This document shows positions 8,620 to 17,956 of a stretch of 64,000 nt of DNA, piece by piece; the first letter of the stretch is position 1, and every line of letters begins with the position of its first letter. The notes beneath the pieces were generated by a model. It saw nothing but the letters and a program-made list of their open reading frames with translations, was not told the origin of the DNA and did not search any database. The DNA is from a bacterium (GTDB lineage: Bacteria; SZUA-79; Acidulodesulfobacterales; Acidulodesulfobacteraceae). The stretch covers positions 62,001-126,000 of the forward strand of contig JAJYYR010000003.1 of the NCBI GenBank assembly GCA_021800805.1, written 5' to 3'. A program made the position numbers and the translations under genes.

Positions 8620-10256
8620 AAATATTTAAGGCTTCATTAATTTTAATATTTTTTTGGGTATTTTTTGGAATTTTACAAGGAAAAGCGGATTCTATTACCG
8701 CCGCGCCGGTATTTAACGCCGCCGTCGGTTTTATCTATTCCTACAACGGAAATTACTCTGAATCGATTAAATATTTTAACAAAGAATCTACAAATTTACT
8801 TAAAAATTCTTATTTTAATTATACCCTTGCGGCATTATATTTTAAAAACAGGGAATATCAAAAATCTTTAAAGCATATAAACCTCGCCCTAAAAGAAAAT
8901 AAGCTTATAAATAAAAACAATAAGCTGTCAAAAACAGAAATTAAATATTTAATATTGAAAGCGAAAATAATGACAAATCAAGGCAATATTAAAGAATCCG
9001 TCGCTTTACTTAAACATATTCTTCAAAAAAATCCTTATAATCTTAAAACGCTTTTATTCCTTTCTAATCTATATATATATAAAAAAGACTTAAAAACTGC
9101 GGTCTTTTATCTCGATATAATAAAATTAAGCGCTCCGGATAGTATAACTGCATATTATTTATTATCTAAAATATATTTGGCTCAAAATATAAAGGAAAAA
9201 GCCGAACATAATCTTATAAGCGTTATAAACATCGATCCTTATTTTAAAAAAGCATATTTCAGGCTTGCCGCCCTTTATATTCTTACGGGGAGAGAGAAAA
9301 AAGCAATAAATATTTTTAATAAATACCTCAAAATCAATCCTTATTCAAAAACAGCGATTTACCAGTCGGCAATACTCGAATATACTTTAAAAAACTATCC
9401 GGCTTCCAGAAAACATTTTTTAAATTTTATCGATATCGCCAAAAATTCAAAAAATAATTCAAGATTAATAAATAATGCCTATTTCTTCACGGGAATTTCT
9501 TATATATTGCAAAAAAATTATAAAAAAGGGCTATTTTATTTAAATAAGCTTAAACCCGGAAGGCATTATATAGACGCCCAACTTCAAGAAATAGAAATAT
9601 ACATAACCGACTACAAAAAAACGGGAGATATTAAATATCGAAAATCTATTGAAGGGATTATATCGGAGATTCTTTCCGATACTAAAGTTAATAAAAATCT
9701 AAAGTTTTATTATTTTTCCGCCGTCGCGCTTGCGGAGATAAAAGATTATCCCATGTCGGTATATGTCGTAAAAAGGGGATTATTAAAATTTCCCGATAAT
9801 ACCGCACTTTTATACGAATTAGGCTCGGCGTATCATACGTTAAAAAGAAACGACGAGGCTTATGCAACGATGAAAAAAATTTTAAAAATAAATCCTTATA
9901 ATGCCGATGCTCTTAATTACATGGGATATTATCTCGCCGTAAAAAATAAAAATTTAAAAAGAGCGGAAATGCTGATAAAAGAAGCTTTATCTTACGATAA
10001 AGGCTCTCCTTTTATTCTTGACAGCCTCGGGTTCGTGTATTACAGGGAAAGAAAGTATGCAGAGGCTCTAAAACTATTTAAAACCGCTCTTAAAAAGCTC
10101 GGAAAATCGCCGACCGTATTAAAACATACCGGTATGGATTATTTTATGCTGAAAAAGTATAAAAAAGCACTGGAATATCTTGAAAAATCTTATAATATCA
10201 AGAAAACAAAAGAAACTGAAAAGTATATAGAAATAATTAAAAAGATTAAATTCTAA
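8559..10256 (+). CDS. Tetratricopeptide repeat protein, probably exported
   Basis: 565 residues. After a basic N-terminus there is one hydrophobic stretch (ASLILIFFWVFFGILQG, about 26-42) followed by GKADS, which reads as a signal peptide or membrane anchor. The rest is a chain of about ten or more TPR units, for example NYSESIKYFNKES, DALNYMGYYLAVKNKNLKRAEMLIKEAL reduced to its core, and a good C-terminal run (YAEALKLFKTALKKLG). Such proteins scaffold envelope complexes, and no specific partner can be named. It is the last gene of the dxs operon and ends tail-to-tail with the response regulator gene, overlapping by 4 bp. Confidence 0.75.
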   Translation: MYKRKKRKYGIFHTARKKQLKIFKASLILIFFWVFFGILQGKADSITAAPVFNAAVGFIYSYNGNYSESIKYFNKESTNLLKNSYFNYTLAALYFKNREYQKSLKHINLALKENKLINKNNKLSKTEIKYLILKAKIMTNQGNIKESVALLKHILQKNPYNLKTLLFLSNLYIYKKDLKTAVFYLDIIKLSAPDSITAYYLLSKIYLAQNIKEKAEHNLISVINIDPYFKKAYFRLAALYILTGREKKAINIFNKYLKINPYSKTAIYQSAILEYTLKNYPASRKHFLNFIDIAKNSKNNSRLINNAYFFTGISYILQKNYKKGLFYLNKLKPGRHYIDAQLQEIEIYITDYKKTGDIKYRKSIEGIISEILSDTKVNKNLKFYYFSAVALAEIKDYPMSVYVVKRGLLKFPDNTALLYELGSAYHTLKRNDEAYATMKKILKINPYNADALNYMGYYLAVKNKNLKRAEMLIKEALSYDKGSPFILDSLGFVYYRERKYAEALKLFKTALKKLGKSPTVLKHTGMDYFMLKKYKKALEYLEKSYNIKKTKETEKYIEIIKKIKF

Positions 10257-11659
10257 AATTTTTCTAATTTTCTATAAATCGTTTTTAAACCTATTTTTAG
10301 GTCGTTTGCAGTCTTAGCTTTATTAAAGTCGTTCATTTCTAATGTTTTTTGTATAATAATATTTTCGGCATCTTCGAGAGCAGTCCCGAAAGGTATCCTT
10401 ATAAAATCCTCTTCATCCGAAACGGCTGGAGTTTTTAAATATTTTTCTTTTAAATAGCCGGGGAGCAGAGATTCGTCGGCGATGCCGCCTTTAGAAACGG
10501 CCGTCATATATTCTATAATGTTTTTAAGCTCCCTTACGTTGCCGGGGTAATCGTAGTTTAATAAAAAATCCAATGCTTCTTTACTAATGCCGGTAACGTT
10601 TTTGCCGTTTTCGCCGGAAAAATCGTCTAAAAACCGCTTTATAAGAACGGGGATATCCTCTTTTCTTTCCCTCAGCGGTATAAGTTTTAAATTAATCACG
10701 TTAAGCCTGTAATACAAATCCTGCCTAAATTCGCCTCTCGAAACCTTTTTTTCTATATCCTGAGATGCCGCGATAACTCTTATGTTAATCTTAATGGTTC
10801 TATTTCCTCCGACTCTTTCAAACTCTTTTTCCTGCAATACCCTCAATATTTTTGATTGCGTTTTCAAAGAAATCTCCCCTATCTCGTCGAGAAAAATAGT
10901 TCCTCCGTCAGCCGACTCAAATCTTCCCTTATATAAAGAATCCGCTCCCGTATAAGCCCCTTTTTCGTGTCCGAAAAGTTCGCTTTCTAAAATTGTTTCG
11001 GAAAGAGCCGCGCAATTTACTTTAATAAAAGGCTTATTTTTTCTTAGGGAATTATTGACTATAATGTTTGCAAGCAGTTCTTTGCCGGTACCGGACTCTC
11101 CTTCTATCAGCACCGTCGAATTAGTGCCTGAAACTGCAACCGCCGTGTTCACGATATCCGTCATTTTAGGAGATGACGTTATTAAATTGCCAAAATTAAA
11201 TTTTTCGTCGAGTCTCGTTTTTAATATATTTAATTCATCGATAAGGCTTTTATTTGATATTATGCGCTTAATTACAAGTTCAAGCTCTTCGAGATTTACG
11301 GGCTTCGTTATATAATCGTAAGCTCCGAGCTTAATAGCCTCGACGGCGGTTTTTACCGAACTGTAACCTGTTGTTATTATAACGTCGGTATTTTGAATTC
11401 TGCCTTCTTTTACAGCTTTTAAAATATCTAAACCCGTTCCGTCGGGCAGTTTAAGGTCGGTAATAATAATATCTATTTTATCCGTTATGCTGCCGGAGTC
11501 TATAGAACCGGTTATTTTAAATGCCGATTCAAGGCAGTCCGCTTCAAAAACTTTGTATTCTTTAAGATTTAAATATTCGAAAAGACCGTTTCGCGAGGCA
11601 TCGTCGTCTTCGATGATTAATATTGCCGCAGGCTTTTTGGAGGGATCAATATCGTTCAT
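10253..11659 (-). CDS. Sigma-54-dependent response regulator (NtrC/AtoC family)
   Basis: Three-domain activator: receiver domain with acidic pocket IEDDD and phospho-acceptor Asp in IIITDLKLPDG, AAA+ domain with Walker A GESGTGKE (about 187-194), GAYTGA loop and Walker B GTIFLDE, and a C-terminal Fis-type helix-turn-helix (NKAKTANDLKIGLKTIYRKL). The loop has Tyr where most members have Phe (GAFTGA), a tolerated variant. It should bind enhancer-like sites and open sigma-54 promoters. I take ATG 11659 as the start; the reading frame also allows TTG 11665 directly after the kinase stop. It is paired with that kinase. Its targets are unknown. Confidence 0.9.
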   Translation of the reverse strand: MNDIDPSKKPAAILIIEDDDASRNGLFEYLNLKEYKVFEADCLESAFKITGSIDSGSITDKIDIIITDLKLPDGTGLDILKAVKEGRIQNTDVIITTGYSSVKTAVEAIKLGAYDYITKPVNLEELELVIKRIISNKSLIDELNILKTRLDEKFNFGNLITSSPKMTDIVNTAVAVSGTNSTVLIEGESGTGKELLANIIVNNSLRKNKPFIKVNCAALSETILESELFGHEKGAYTGADSLYKGRFESADGGTIFLDEIGEISLKTQSKILRVLQEKEFERVGGNRTIKINIRVIAASQDIEKKVSRGEFRQDLYYRLNVINLKLIPLRERKEDIPVLIKRFLDDFSGENGKNVTGISKEALDFLLNYDYPGNVRELKNIIEYMTAVSKGGIADESLLPGYLKEKYLKTPAVSDEEDFIRIPFGTALEDAENIIIQKTLEMNDFNKAKTANDLKIGLKTIYRKLEKF

Positions 11660-11665
11660 TTTCAA

Positions 11666-12694
11666 TTATTGCAGGTCTTTCATTACCATGGAAATCTTAG
11701 TTCCAAGTCCTTTATTAGATTCGATATTTATATTAAACCTATGGGCATCGACTATTCTTTTAGTCAACGCAAGACCAAGTCCTGCTCCTGTTTTTTTCGT
11801 AGTAAAAAATGGTTCAAAAATCTTTTTAAGCGTTTCTTTTTCTATCCCCGAACCATGGTCTTCCACCGTCAAAGATATTTTATTTAAAATATAGGAAGAG
11901 TATATTAAAATATCGCCTTTCTTGCCGTCATAAGATTCTGCCGCATTTAATATTAAATTTTTAAATACCTGAATCATTAAATCCCTATCCATTTTAATAT
12001 AGATATTTTTATCCACCGAAATCGAAAAATTTATGCCTTTCGATGAAAGTCGGTCTTTAAGCATTTCATATGTCTCGTCTATTATTGCCGAAAGATTAAC
12101 GGCTTCGGGATTTATATCAAAATCTTTGGTAAATTTAAGTATTCCGTCCATAGTCTGCGCAAGCCTTGCCGTTTCGCTTTCTATTAGACTGCCGGTTTTA
12201 ACGACGCCTTCTTTATTAAATTCTAAATTTTTAATCTTTTCCGTCAATACTCTGGAATTAATTAAAACCGAATTTATATTGCCTTTAATCTCATGCATAA
12301 TAGTCGAGGGTATTTCCAGAACGTTTTTTTCTAAAGACCTTAAAGCGGATTCGGTGTCCGCCTGCGTTTCTATAAGCCTGTAAAAATATACAAACATAAA
12401 TGTTATCAATCCTATCGAAAGCAATAATGCAACGGCAAATACGAAATAAAACGAAAGAGAGTTAAGACCGTTGGAAAATGCGGGATATACAAGTTTTATT
12501 CCATTGTTTCCGTTAACAAAAACCATTCCGGATTGCTTAAGAGAATATACCTGACCGGAGGTCTTCGCATGCAGGACGGAAAACATATCTATGGCCGTAT
12601 ATGCAAAAAATCCCGTCGTTATAACCATTAAGCCTGTAATAACGCTTAAAAGGAAAAGCTTTAATTTTTTGGTTTTCGCTTTTTGCATTATCAT
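11666..12694 (-). CDS. Membrane sensor histidine kinase
   Basis: Two transmembrane helices (about 12-34 and 80-106) flank a small periplasmic loop of roughly 45 residues. A cytoplasmic kinase core follows: H-box with His134 in IMHEIKG, N-box NLILNAAES, G1 DHGSGI, F-box FEPFFTT and G2 GAGLGLAL. The H-box lacks the usual N-P after HE(L/I), reading HEIKGNI. No PAS or HAMP domain is obvious. The downstream sigma-54 response regulator begins immediately after the stop, so the two form a two-component system. The signal cannot be inferred from so short a sensor loop. Confidence 0.88.
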   Translation of the reverse strand: MIMQKAKTKKLKLFLLSVITGLMVITTGFFAYTAIDMFSVLHAKTSGQVYSLKQSGMVFVNGNNGIKLVYPAFSNGLNSLSFYFVFAVALLLSIGLITFMFVYFYRLIETQADTESALRSLEKNVLEIPSTIMHEIKGNINSVLINSRVLTEKIKNLEFNKEGVVKTGSLIESETARLAQTMDGILKFTKDFDINPEAVNLSAIIDETYEMLKDRLSSKGINFSISVDKNIYIKMDRDLMIQVFKNLILNAAESYDGKKGDILIYSSYILNKISLTVEDHGSGIEKETLKKIFEPFFTTKKTGAGLGLALTKRIVDAHRFNINIESNKGLGTKISMVMKDLQ

Positions 12695-12739
12695 AATATA
12701 TTATTTTATTACACTTTCTATTAAAAATCAAAAAATCTT

Positions 12740-13684
12740 TTAGAGACAGTGCGCTTTTTTATATTTTCTTTTAAGAATGAGATTTGCAATTTCTATATCT
12801 TTCCTAATTCTTGCTTCAAGTTCGTTTATATTATCGAATTTAATCTCTTCTCTGAGCCTTTCGAGGAAGAAAACCTCTATTTCTTTATCGTATATATCTT
12901 CGCCGAAATCGAATATATAAGACTCTATTCTTCTGGTAACATCGTTAAACGTCGGATTGGAACCGACATTGGTTACGGAATCATAATATTTGCCGTTTAT
13001 ACCGACCTGCGTAACATATACCCCGTCTTTCGGAAACAGTTCTTCTTCGGGTATGATATTTGCGGTGGGAAATCCAAGCTGTTTGCCTCTGCCGCATCCT
13101 TTTACGACGCGTCCGTGAACAGAATAATCCCTGCCCAAAAATCTTTTGACGGCGCAGACTTTTCCGGTAACGACTAATCTTCTTATAAGCGTGCTGGAAA
13201 CAATCTCGTTGTCTATTACGACCGGCTCCACTACCGTAAGCTCAAAACCAAACTCCTTGGAAAGCTTTTCAAGCAAAGCTATATTGCCCGACTTATTCGC
13301 CCCGAATCCAAAATCATGCCCTACTATAATTTTAAGCGGATTCAATTTCTTTACTATAATGTCTTTAACAAAATCTTCCGGCTCCATATTTGCGAACTCA
13401 GGCGTAAAAGTTATATAAATTAGATAATCTATCCCCGTTTCTTCTATAAGTTCTATCTTTTTTTCAAACGTCGTAATAAGATTAATTTTGGTTTCGGGAT
13501 GGATAACTTTTAACGGATGCGGATGAAACGTAAGCACTACCGATGACGAATTTAACTCTAAAGCCGAGTCCTTGGTCATTTCCATCAGCCTTCTGTGCCC
13601 CAAGTGTATCCCGTCGAAACTCCCTATAGTAATTACGGAATTTTTAAAATTAACGCCGGTTTGATTTATTTCCAATACTTCCAA
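12740..13684 (-). CDS. ribF: Bifunctional riboflavin kinase / FMN adenylyltransferase
   Basis: Converts riboflavin to FMN and then FAD. The N-terminal nucleotidyltransferase domain has GSFDGIHLGHRRLM (about 22-35) and TFHPHPLKV. The C-terminal flavokinase domain has GCGRGKQLGFPTANI and SNPTF followed by ESYIFDF. 314 aa is normal. Translation starts at a TTG at 13684: a strong GGAGGGG lies eight bases upstream, and there is no ATG in the right place. It follows ubiB with a 35-bp gap. Confidence 0.93.
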   Translation of the reverse strand: MEVLEINQTGVNFKNSVITIGSFDGIHLGHRRLMEMTKDSALELNSSSVVLTFHPHPLKVIHPETKINLITTFEKKIELIEETGIDYLIYITFTPEFANMEPEDFVKDIIVKKLNPLKIIVGHDFGFGANKSGNIALLEKLSKEFGFELTVVEPVVIDNEIVSSTLIRRLVVTGKVCAVKRFLGRDYSVHGRVVKGCGRGKQLGFPTANIIPEEELFPKDGVYVTQVGINGKYYDSVTNVGSNPTFNDVTRRIESYIFDFGEDIYDKEIEVFFLERLREEIKFDNINELEARIRKDIEIANLILKRKYKKAHCL

Positions 13685-13719
13685 TTTTTCAACCCCTCCA
13701 CGCCATTTTTATCGTATTT

Positions 13720-15402
13720 TTATTTAAATAATAAAATGAAAATATATAATAATCCTAGTACCCAGCCTGCTATTCCCATAATTAAAATATAAAAATGAGA
13801 AAATTCGCTTCCTATAAGTATGAGAATACCGGAAGAGATTATTACGGACGCGATTAAAAGTCCATTGGTAAGCCTTTTGCTGGATTTTTGCATTTCTTCT
13901 ATAAATCCTTCTAATCCTTTATGAATAAAATCAACCGAAAAATTATCTTCCGCCATCTTTTTAAGTATTTTATCGGCTCTTCTGGGGAACCCTCCTATTA
14001 AATCTTTATAGCTTTTCAACTTGTCCATTAACGATTCTTTAATGTCTTTTACCTTTTCCTTCTTATCTATCAGGACGTCGAAATCAAAAAATTTGAGTCC
14101 GGAATCCGCAAAAGAAAATTCGGGGTCAAGCATTTTCGCGATAGATTCTATCGGAAGCAGGGCTTTAAACAATAAAGAGAGTTCGGAGGGTATGACCAAT
14201 TTATTTTTCTGTCCTATCTTTAATGTTTCTAAAAGAATTTCCGTACTGTAAATATCCTTAAAGGGCTTATTATAAAAGCTTTCTATGAATTCCATCAGTT
14301 CAAATTTAAAAGACTGCTCTTCCTTGTCGGTTAAGTCGCCCATACATACTTCTATAAACAGTGATGCCGCTTCTTCATAGTTGGCATTAAAGAATTCTAT
14401 AAAATACTCCAGGATTTTTTTTCTTAAATCTTTCGTAAGTATCCCTACGGAACCGAAATCGATTATTCCGATTTTCTCCTTATCTATGACGAAAACATTG
14501 CCGGGATGAGGGTCCGCATTGAAATATCCGACGATAAATATCTGTTTGAAAAAATGATTTAGAAATATTTTAAGAATAATTTTATTATCGAAGCCCCTTT
14601 TCGACAATTCATCTAAATCGCTGACTTTGACGCCTTCTATAAAATCCTCGACTAATAATGATTTTGTAGAATACTTCCAGTAAATTTTCGGAATTTCGAC
14701 GGTATCTTTATCTAAATTGGTCCTTCTTATCTTTTCCGTATATCCGGCTTCCGCCATAAAATCAAGCTCTGATATAATGCTTTTGCTGAACTCTTTGAAT
14801 AAATCTTCCGCATTATCGATATAAAGCAATTCTTTAACGGCGTCTTTTACGATATTCACTATAAAATACAAAACGTCTATATCGTTCCTGATAATTTTAT
14901 CTACGTTTCTTTTTTTAATTTTTACCGCAACGACGGCGCCGTCTTTTAAAACCGCCTTATGAACCTGCGCAATGGAAGCCGAAGCAACGGGTTTTTCATC
15001 GAACGACGCAAAAACGTCTTCTAAATTTTGTCCGGTTTCGGCTCTGAATATTTCTTTAATTTCATCGATTTTGTTAAAATCGACTCGCGTATTGTCCTGA
15101 AGTTTTCTTAATTCGACGATATATTTCAAAGGAAGCGTCCTGATCTCCTGTGAAAATACCTGTCCTAGTTTAATAAAGGTCGGACCGAGTTCTTCTAAAG
15201 CGTACCTCAGCCTAATTTCCGGCGGAACGTTTTGATAATCGTCAACCGGATAAGTAGCTTTAAGATATTTTTTAAATATAAAAAACTTGGAAAGTCCCAC
15301 ATTGGTAATAATCTGATAGAAACCGTGCTTTGCAAATATTGAAGCCACCTTTCTAATCCGCCTGACCGCTCTTATAAATCTTATTATGTCGCCTATTTTC
15401 AT
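13720..15402 (-). CDS. ubiB: UbiB/ABC1/AarF-family atypical kinase
   Basis: Atypical protein-kinase-like ATPase with the family hallmarks: KxGQ-type FIKLGQVFSQ near 97-106, the Ala-rich nucleotide loop ASASIAQVHKA, VAVKIKK, HADPHPGNV and IDFGSVG. Two C-terminal transmembrane helices (about 505-525 and 533-556) anchor it. UbiB supports quinone biosynthesis or lipid handling. The organism probably makes menaquinone by the futalosine route, so the exact role here is open. It starts 3 bp after the rnr stop, indicating cotranscription with rnr and ribF. Confidence 0.88.
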   Translation of the reverse strand: MKIGDIIRFIRAVRRIRKVASIFAKHGFYQIITNVGLSKFFIFKKYLKATYPVDDYQNVPPEIRLRYALEELGPTFIKLGQVFSQEIRTLPLKYIVELRKLQDNTRVDFNKIDEIKEIFRAETGQNLEDVFASFDEKPVASASIAQVHKAVLKDGAVVAVKIKKRNVDKIIRNDIDVLYFIVNIVKDAVKELLYIDNAEDLFKEFSKSIISELDFMAEAGYTEKIRRTNLDKDTVEIPKIYWKYSTKSLLVEDFIEGVKVSDLDELSKRGFDNKIILKIFLNHFFKQIFIVGYFNADPHPGNVFVIDKEKIGIIDFGSVGILTKDLRKKILEYFIEFFNANYEEAASLFIEVCMGDLTDKEEQSFKFELMEFIESFYNKPFKDIYSTEILLETLKIGQKNKLVIPSELSLLFKALLPIESIAKMLDPEFSFADSGLKFFDFDVLIDKKEKVKDIKESLMDKLKSYKDLIGGFPRRADKILKKMAEDNFSVDFIHKGLEGFIEEMQKSSKRLTNGLLIASVIISSGILILIGSEFSHFYILIMGIAGWVLGLLYIFILLFK

Positions 15403-15405
15403 AAT

Positions 15406-17712
15406 TTATCGTTCCTTAGTAAATTTAATAAATCTAAGGTCTATCTCTCTTTTAAGCAGGTCTATCGAATAAACGCTTACGTCGATTCCATCCCCTGTTT
15501 TAAAAATTTTCCTTGTATGTCTTCCTTTAAGTATTTTAGAAGCATCGCCATATTCGTAATAATCGTCGGCTATAGTTGAAACATGAACGAAACCCTGAAT
15601 AAAAAATCCTTTAATATCGACAAAAAAGCCGAAGTTGACAACGTTTGTAATAAACCCCTCATAAACAGCCTGCGAATTTTTTTTCAAAAATTGCATTTTC
15701 TTAAAATCTACATACTCTCTTTCTGCATCGGCAGAAAGTTTTTCTCTTCTAGAAACGGCATTTGATGCAAACTTTAAATATTCTGCATTAAGCCATTCCG
15801 GCGTTTTTTTAATATCGTCGGAAATATGTTTGTATTCCGTTTCCATATTGCCGCCGTCATCTCCGTAAATAATAAAAGCAAGTATTCTATGCACCAATAA
15901 ATCCGCATATCTTCTTATCGGAGAAGTAAAATGGGTGTAAGACCTCAGGGCAAGCCCAAAATGGTGAATATTAACCGGAGAATAGACGGCAATTCTCATC
16001 GATCTCAAAAAAGCCTGCTCCAAAAAAGATGCCAGTGGTGTTTTCTTCAGTTTATCCAGCATCTTCCTGTAATCTAAAGGCTTTTCCAAGGAGCCGTGAA
16101 CGACCGGTATTTTAAAATATTTTAATATTTTAAAAAATTCCTTAACTTTCTCTTCGTCCGGTTTCTCATGAACTCTATAAATAGAAGGAATTCTTTTAGT
16201 TTCTATAAATTCGGCTACAGCGCAGTTTGCCGTTATCATAAAATCCTCGATTAAATTATGGGCAAAATTTCTCGGTTCGGGAATGACGTTAAGCGGCTCA
16301 TTGTTTTCATCTAGTTCCACTTTGCTTTTAATCGGGTCGAAATCTAAACTTCCATTCTTAGCTCTTTTATCCCTCAAAGTTTTTGCAAGTTTTTTCATAT
16401 CTATAAGCATATCTTTTATCGGAGAAAGTTTTTTATTCAGCGCGTCAAAAAGTTCTAAGCTTGTGCCGCTGTTTATTTTATGTCCCTCCGGGGCATCCAG
16501 GTCGACTTGGGCGCCTCCCGCCTCTATCGCCGTCAAATAATTATATACCTCGTTATAAGTCAATCTTCCGAAAGTCTTGATTAATCCTCTGTATATTTTT
16601 TGATTTTCCGTTTTTCCCGTTAAGACGTCTATGTCCATTTCGCAGACCATTACAAAGCGCTTTTTTTTCGGAAGCAGACTGCATAACTCGTTTGACAGCT
16701 TCTCGGGAAGCATTGGATAAACGCTGCCTGGAAAATACGTAGAGTTGCCCCTTTTAAACGCTTCGGCGTCGATGCGGCTTCCATATCTTACAAAATAAGA
16801 AACGTCGGCTATGGCGACGTAAAGTTTAGCAATATTTGTTTTTTCTGACGTCTTTAAACAAACGGCGTCGTCAAAATCTTTTGCGTCTTCGCCGTCTATA
16901 GTGATAAAGGGCATAGCCGTCAAATCGCGCCTGCCTTTTTCTATATTTTTTTCCTCGACGTCGGAAGAAAATCCTTCGAGTTCTTTTAAAACTTCTTCGT
17001 CGAAAGACTTATATATGTTATATTTATTAAGAATAATTTCTTCTTCGGCGTTTTTAGATTCTATATCTCCTATAATCTTGTCGATTACAACCATACGCGA
17101 AGATAAATCTTCGGTTTCAGGTAAAACGGCGTTAACAATAACTCCGTTTTTTAATTTTTCCTTATCTTTGAACTTATGCATATCGAAATAAAATAAATCG
17201 TCGAACTCCGGAGAAACGGGAGTCAAAATTGCGATATTTTTTTCGACCCTGACTACGGCTTTAATATTTTTTAAATTTCTTTTAATTATCCTTATTATTC
17301 TGCCTCTTCTGCCTTTTGATTCGGCGGATTGACGTTTTTTCTTTAAATAATAGGGATTGTCGGGTATAATCTGCAGTATAACGCTATCCATGGGAATAGC
17401 TCCTGCAATATCGGGACCCTTAACGAAAATATCCTTTCCAGAGCCGGTATCGTCGCTTACAAATGCATAATTACGCTTTTTAAAAATTATCGTTCCGCGT
17501 ATAAGATTTAATTTTTGCGGAAAGGCATACTTTTCTCCCTTGGTAAATATTAAGTCGCCTTCCGCTACCATTGAATCCAGAATTTTTTTTACGGCTGAAA
17601 GATTTTTTGCCGAAGTTATATCTAACCCGTGTTTAATATCGGCAAAAGAAAGCGGGGCATCGGATTTTTGAGAAAACAGATAAACAATATTTTCTTTCGT
17701 TATTATTTTCAT
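15406..17712 (-). CDS. rnr: Ribonuclease R (RNB-family 3'-5' exoribonuclease)
   Basis: 768 residues with the RNase R layout: N-terminal winged helix (1-65), cold-shock domains, the RNB catalytic domain with the aspartate cluster ITIDGEDAKDFDDAV (about 271-285) and HFTSPIRRYADLLVHR, then a C-terminal S1 domain (YEGFITNVVNFGFFVDI). It degrades structured RNA processively and is involved in mRNA, rRNA and tmRNA quality control. The basic tail is short (KFTKER) compared with the long Lys-rich tail of E. coli RNase R. It leads the rnr-ubiB-ribF group and diverges from tRNA-Leu(CAG). Confidence 0.95.
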   Translation of the reverse strand: MKIITKENIVYLFSQKSDAPLSFADIKHGLDITSAKNLSAVKKILDSMVAEGDLIFTKGEKYAFPQKLNLIRGTIIFKKRNYAFVSDDTGSGKDIFVKGPDIAGAIPMDSVILQIIPDNPYYLKKKRQSAESKGRRGRIIRIIKRNLKNIKAVVRVEKNIAILTPVSPEFDDLFYFDMHKFKDKEKLKNGVIVNAVLPETEDLSSRMVVIDKIIGDIESKNAEEEIILNKYNIYKSFDEEVLKELEGFSSDVEEKNIEKGRRDLTAMPFITIDGEDAKDFDDAVCLKTSEKTNIAKLYVAIADVSYFVRYGSRIDAEAFKRGNSTYFPGSVYPMLPEKLSNELCSLLPKKKRFVMVCEMDIDVLTGKTENQKIYRGLIKTFGRLTYNEVYNYLTAIEAGGAQVDLDAPEGHKINSGTSLELFDALNKKLSPIKDMLIDMKKLAKTLRDKRAKNGSLDFDPIKSKVELDENNEPLNVIPEPRNFAHNLIEDFMITANCAVAEFIETKRIPSIYRVHEKPDEEKVKEFFKILKYFKIPVVHGSLEKPLDYRKMLDKLKKTPLASFLEQAFLRSMRIAVYSPVNIHHFGLALRSYTHFTSPIRRYADLLVHRILAFIIYGDDGGNMETEYKHISDDIKKTPEWLNAEYLKFASNAVSRREKLSADAEREYVDFKKMQFLKKNSQAVYEGFITNVVNFGFFVDIKGFFIQGFVHVSTIADDYYEYGDASKILKGRHTRKIFKTGDGIDVSVYSIDLLKREIDLRFIKFTKER

Positions 17713-17808
17713 TACTTTTTTATGTCAATTATTTCAAAATATGATAAGATAAATAATAACACTTAGCAAAATTTTTTTCATTATAAAAGATAAAATATCG
17801 CAACTAAT

Positions 17809-17895
17809 GCCGGAATGGCGGAACTGGTAGACGCGCACGGTTCAGGGCCGTGTAAGATTGCTCTTGTGGGGGTTCGATTCCCCCTTCCGGCACCA
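17809..17895 (+). tRNA. tRNA-Leu (anticodon CAG)
   Basis: 87-nt class II tRNA. Acceptor stem GCCGGAA/TTCCGGC (17809-17815 with 17885-17891), discriminator A and encoded CCA (17893-17895). The anticodon stem CACGG/CCGTG encloses TTCAGGG, with CAG at 17843-17845. A long variable arm (about TGTAAGATTGCTCTTGTG) and T-loop GGTTCGATTCC are present. It reads CUG codons. Confidence 0.97.
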
Positions 17896-17956
17896 GTATA
17901 ATATCGATTAAATCTACATCAAATTAACCCTAAATATACGAACTTACGGAGAATTT

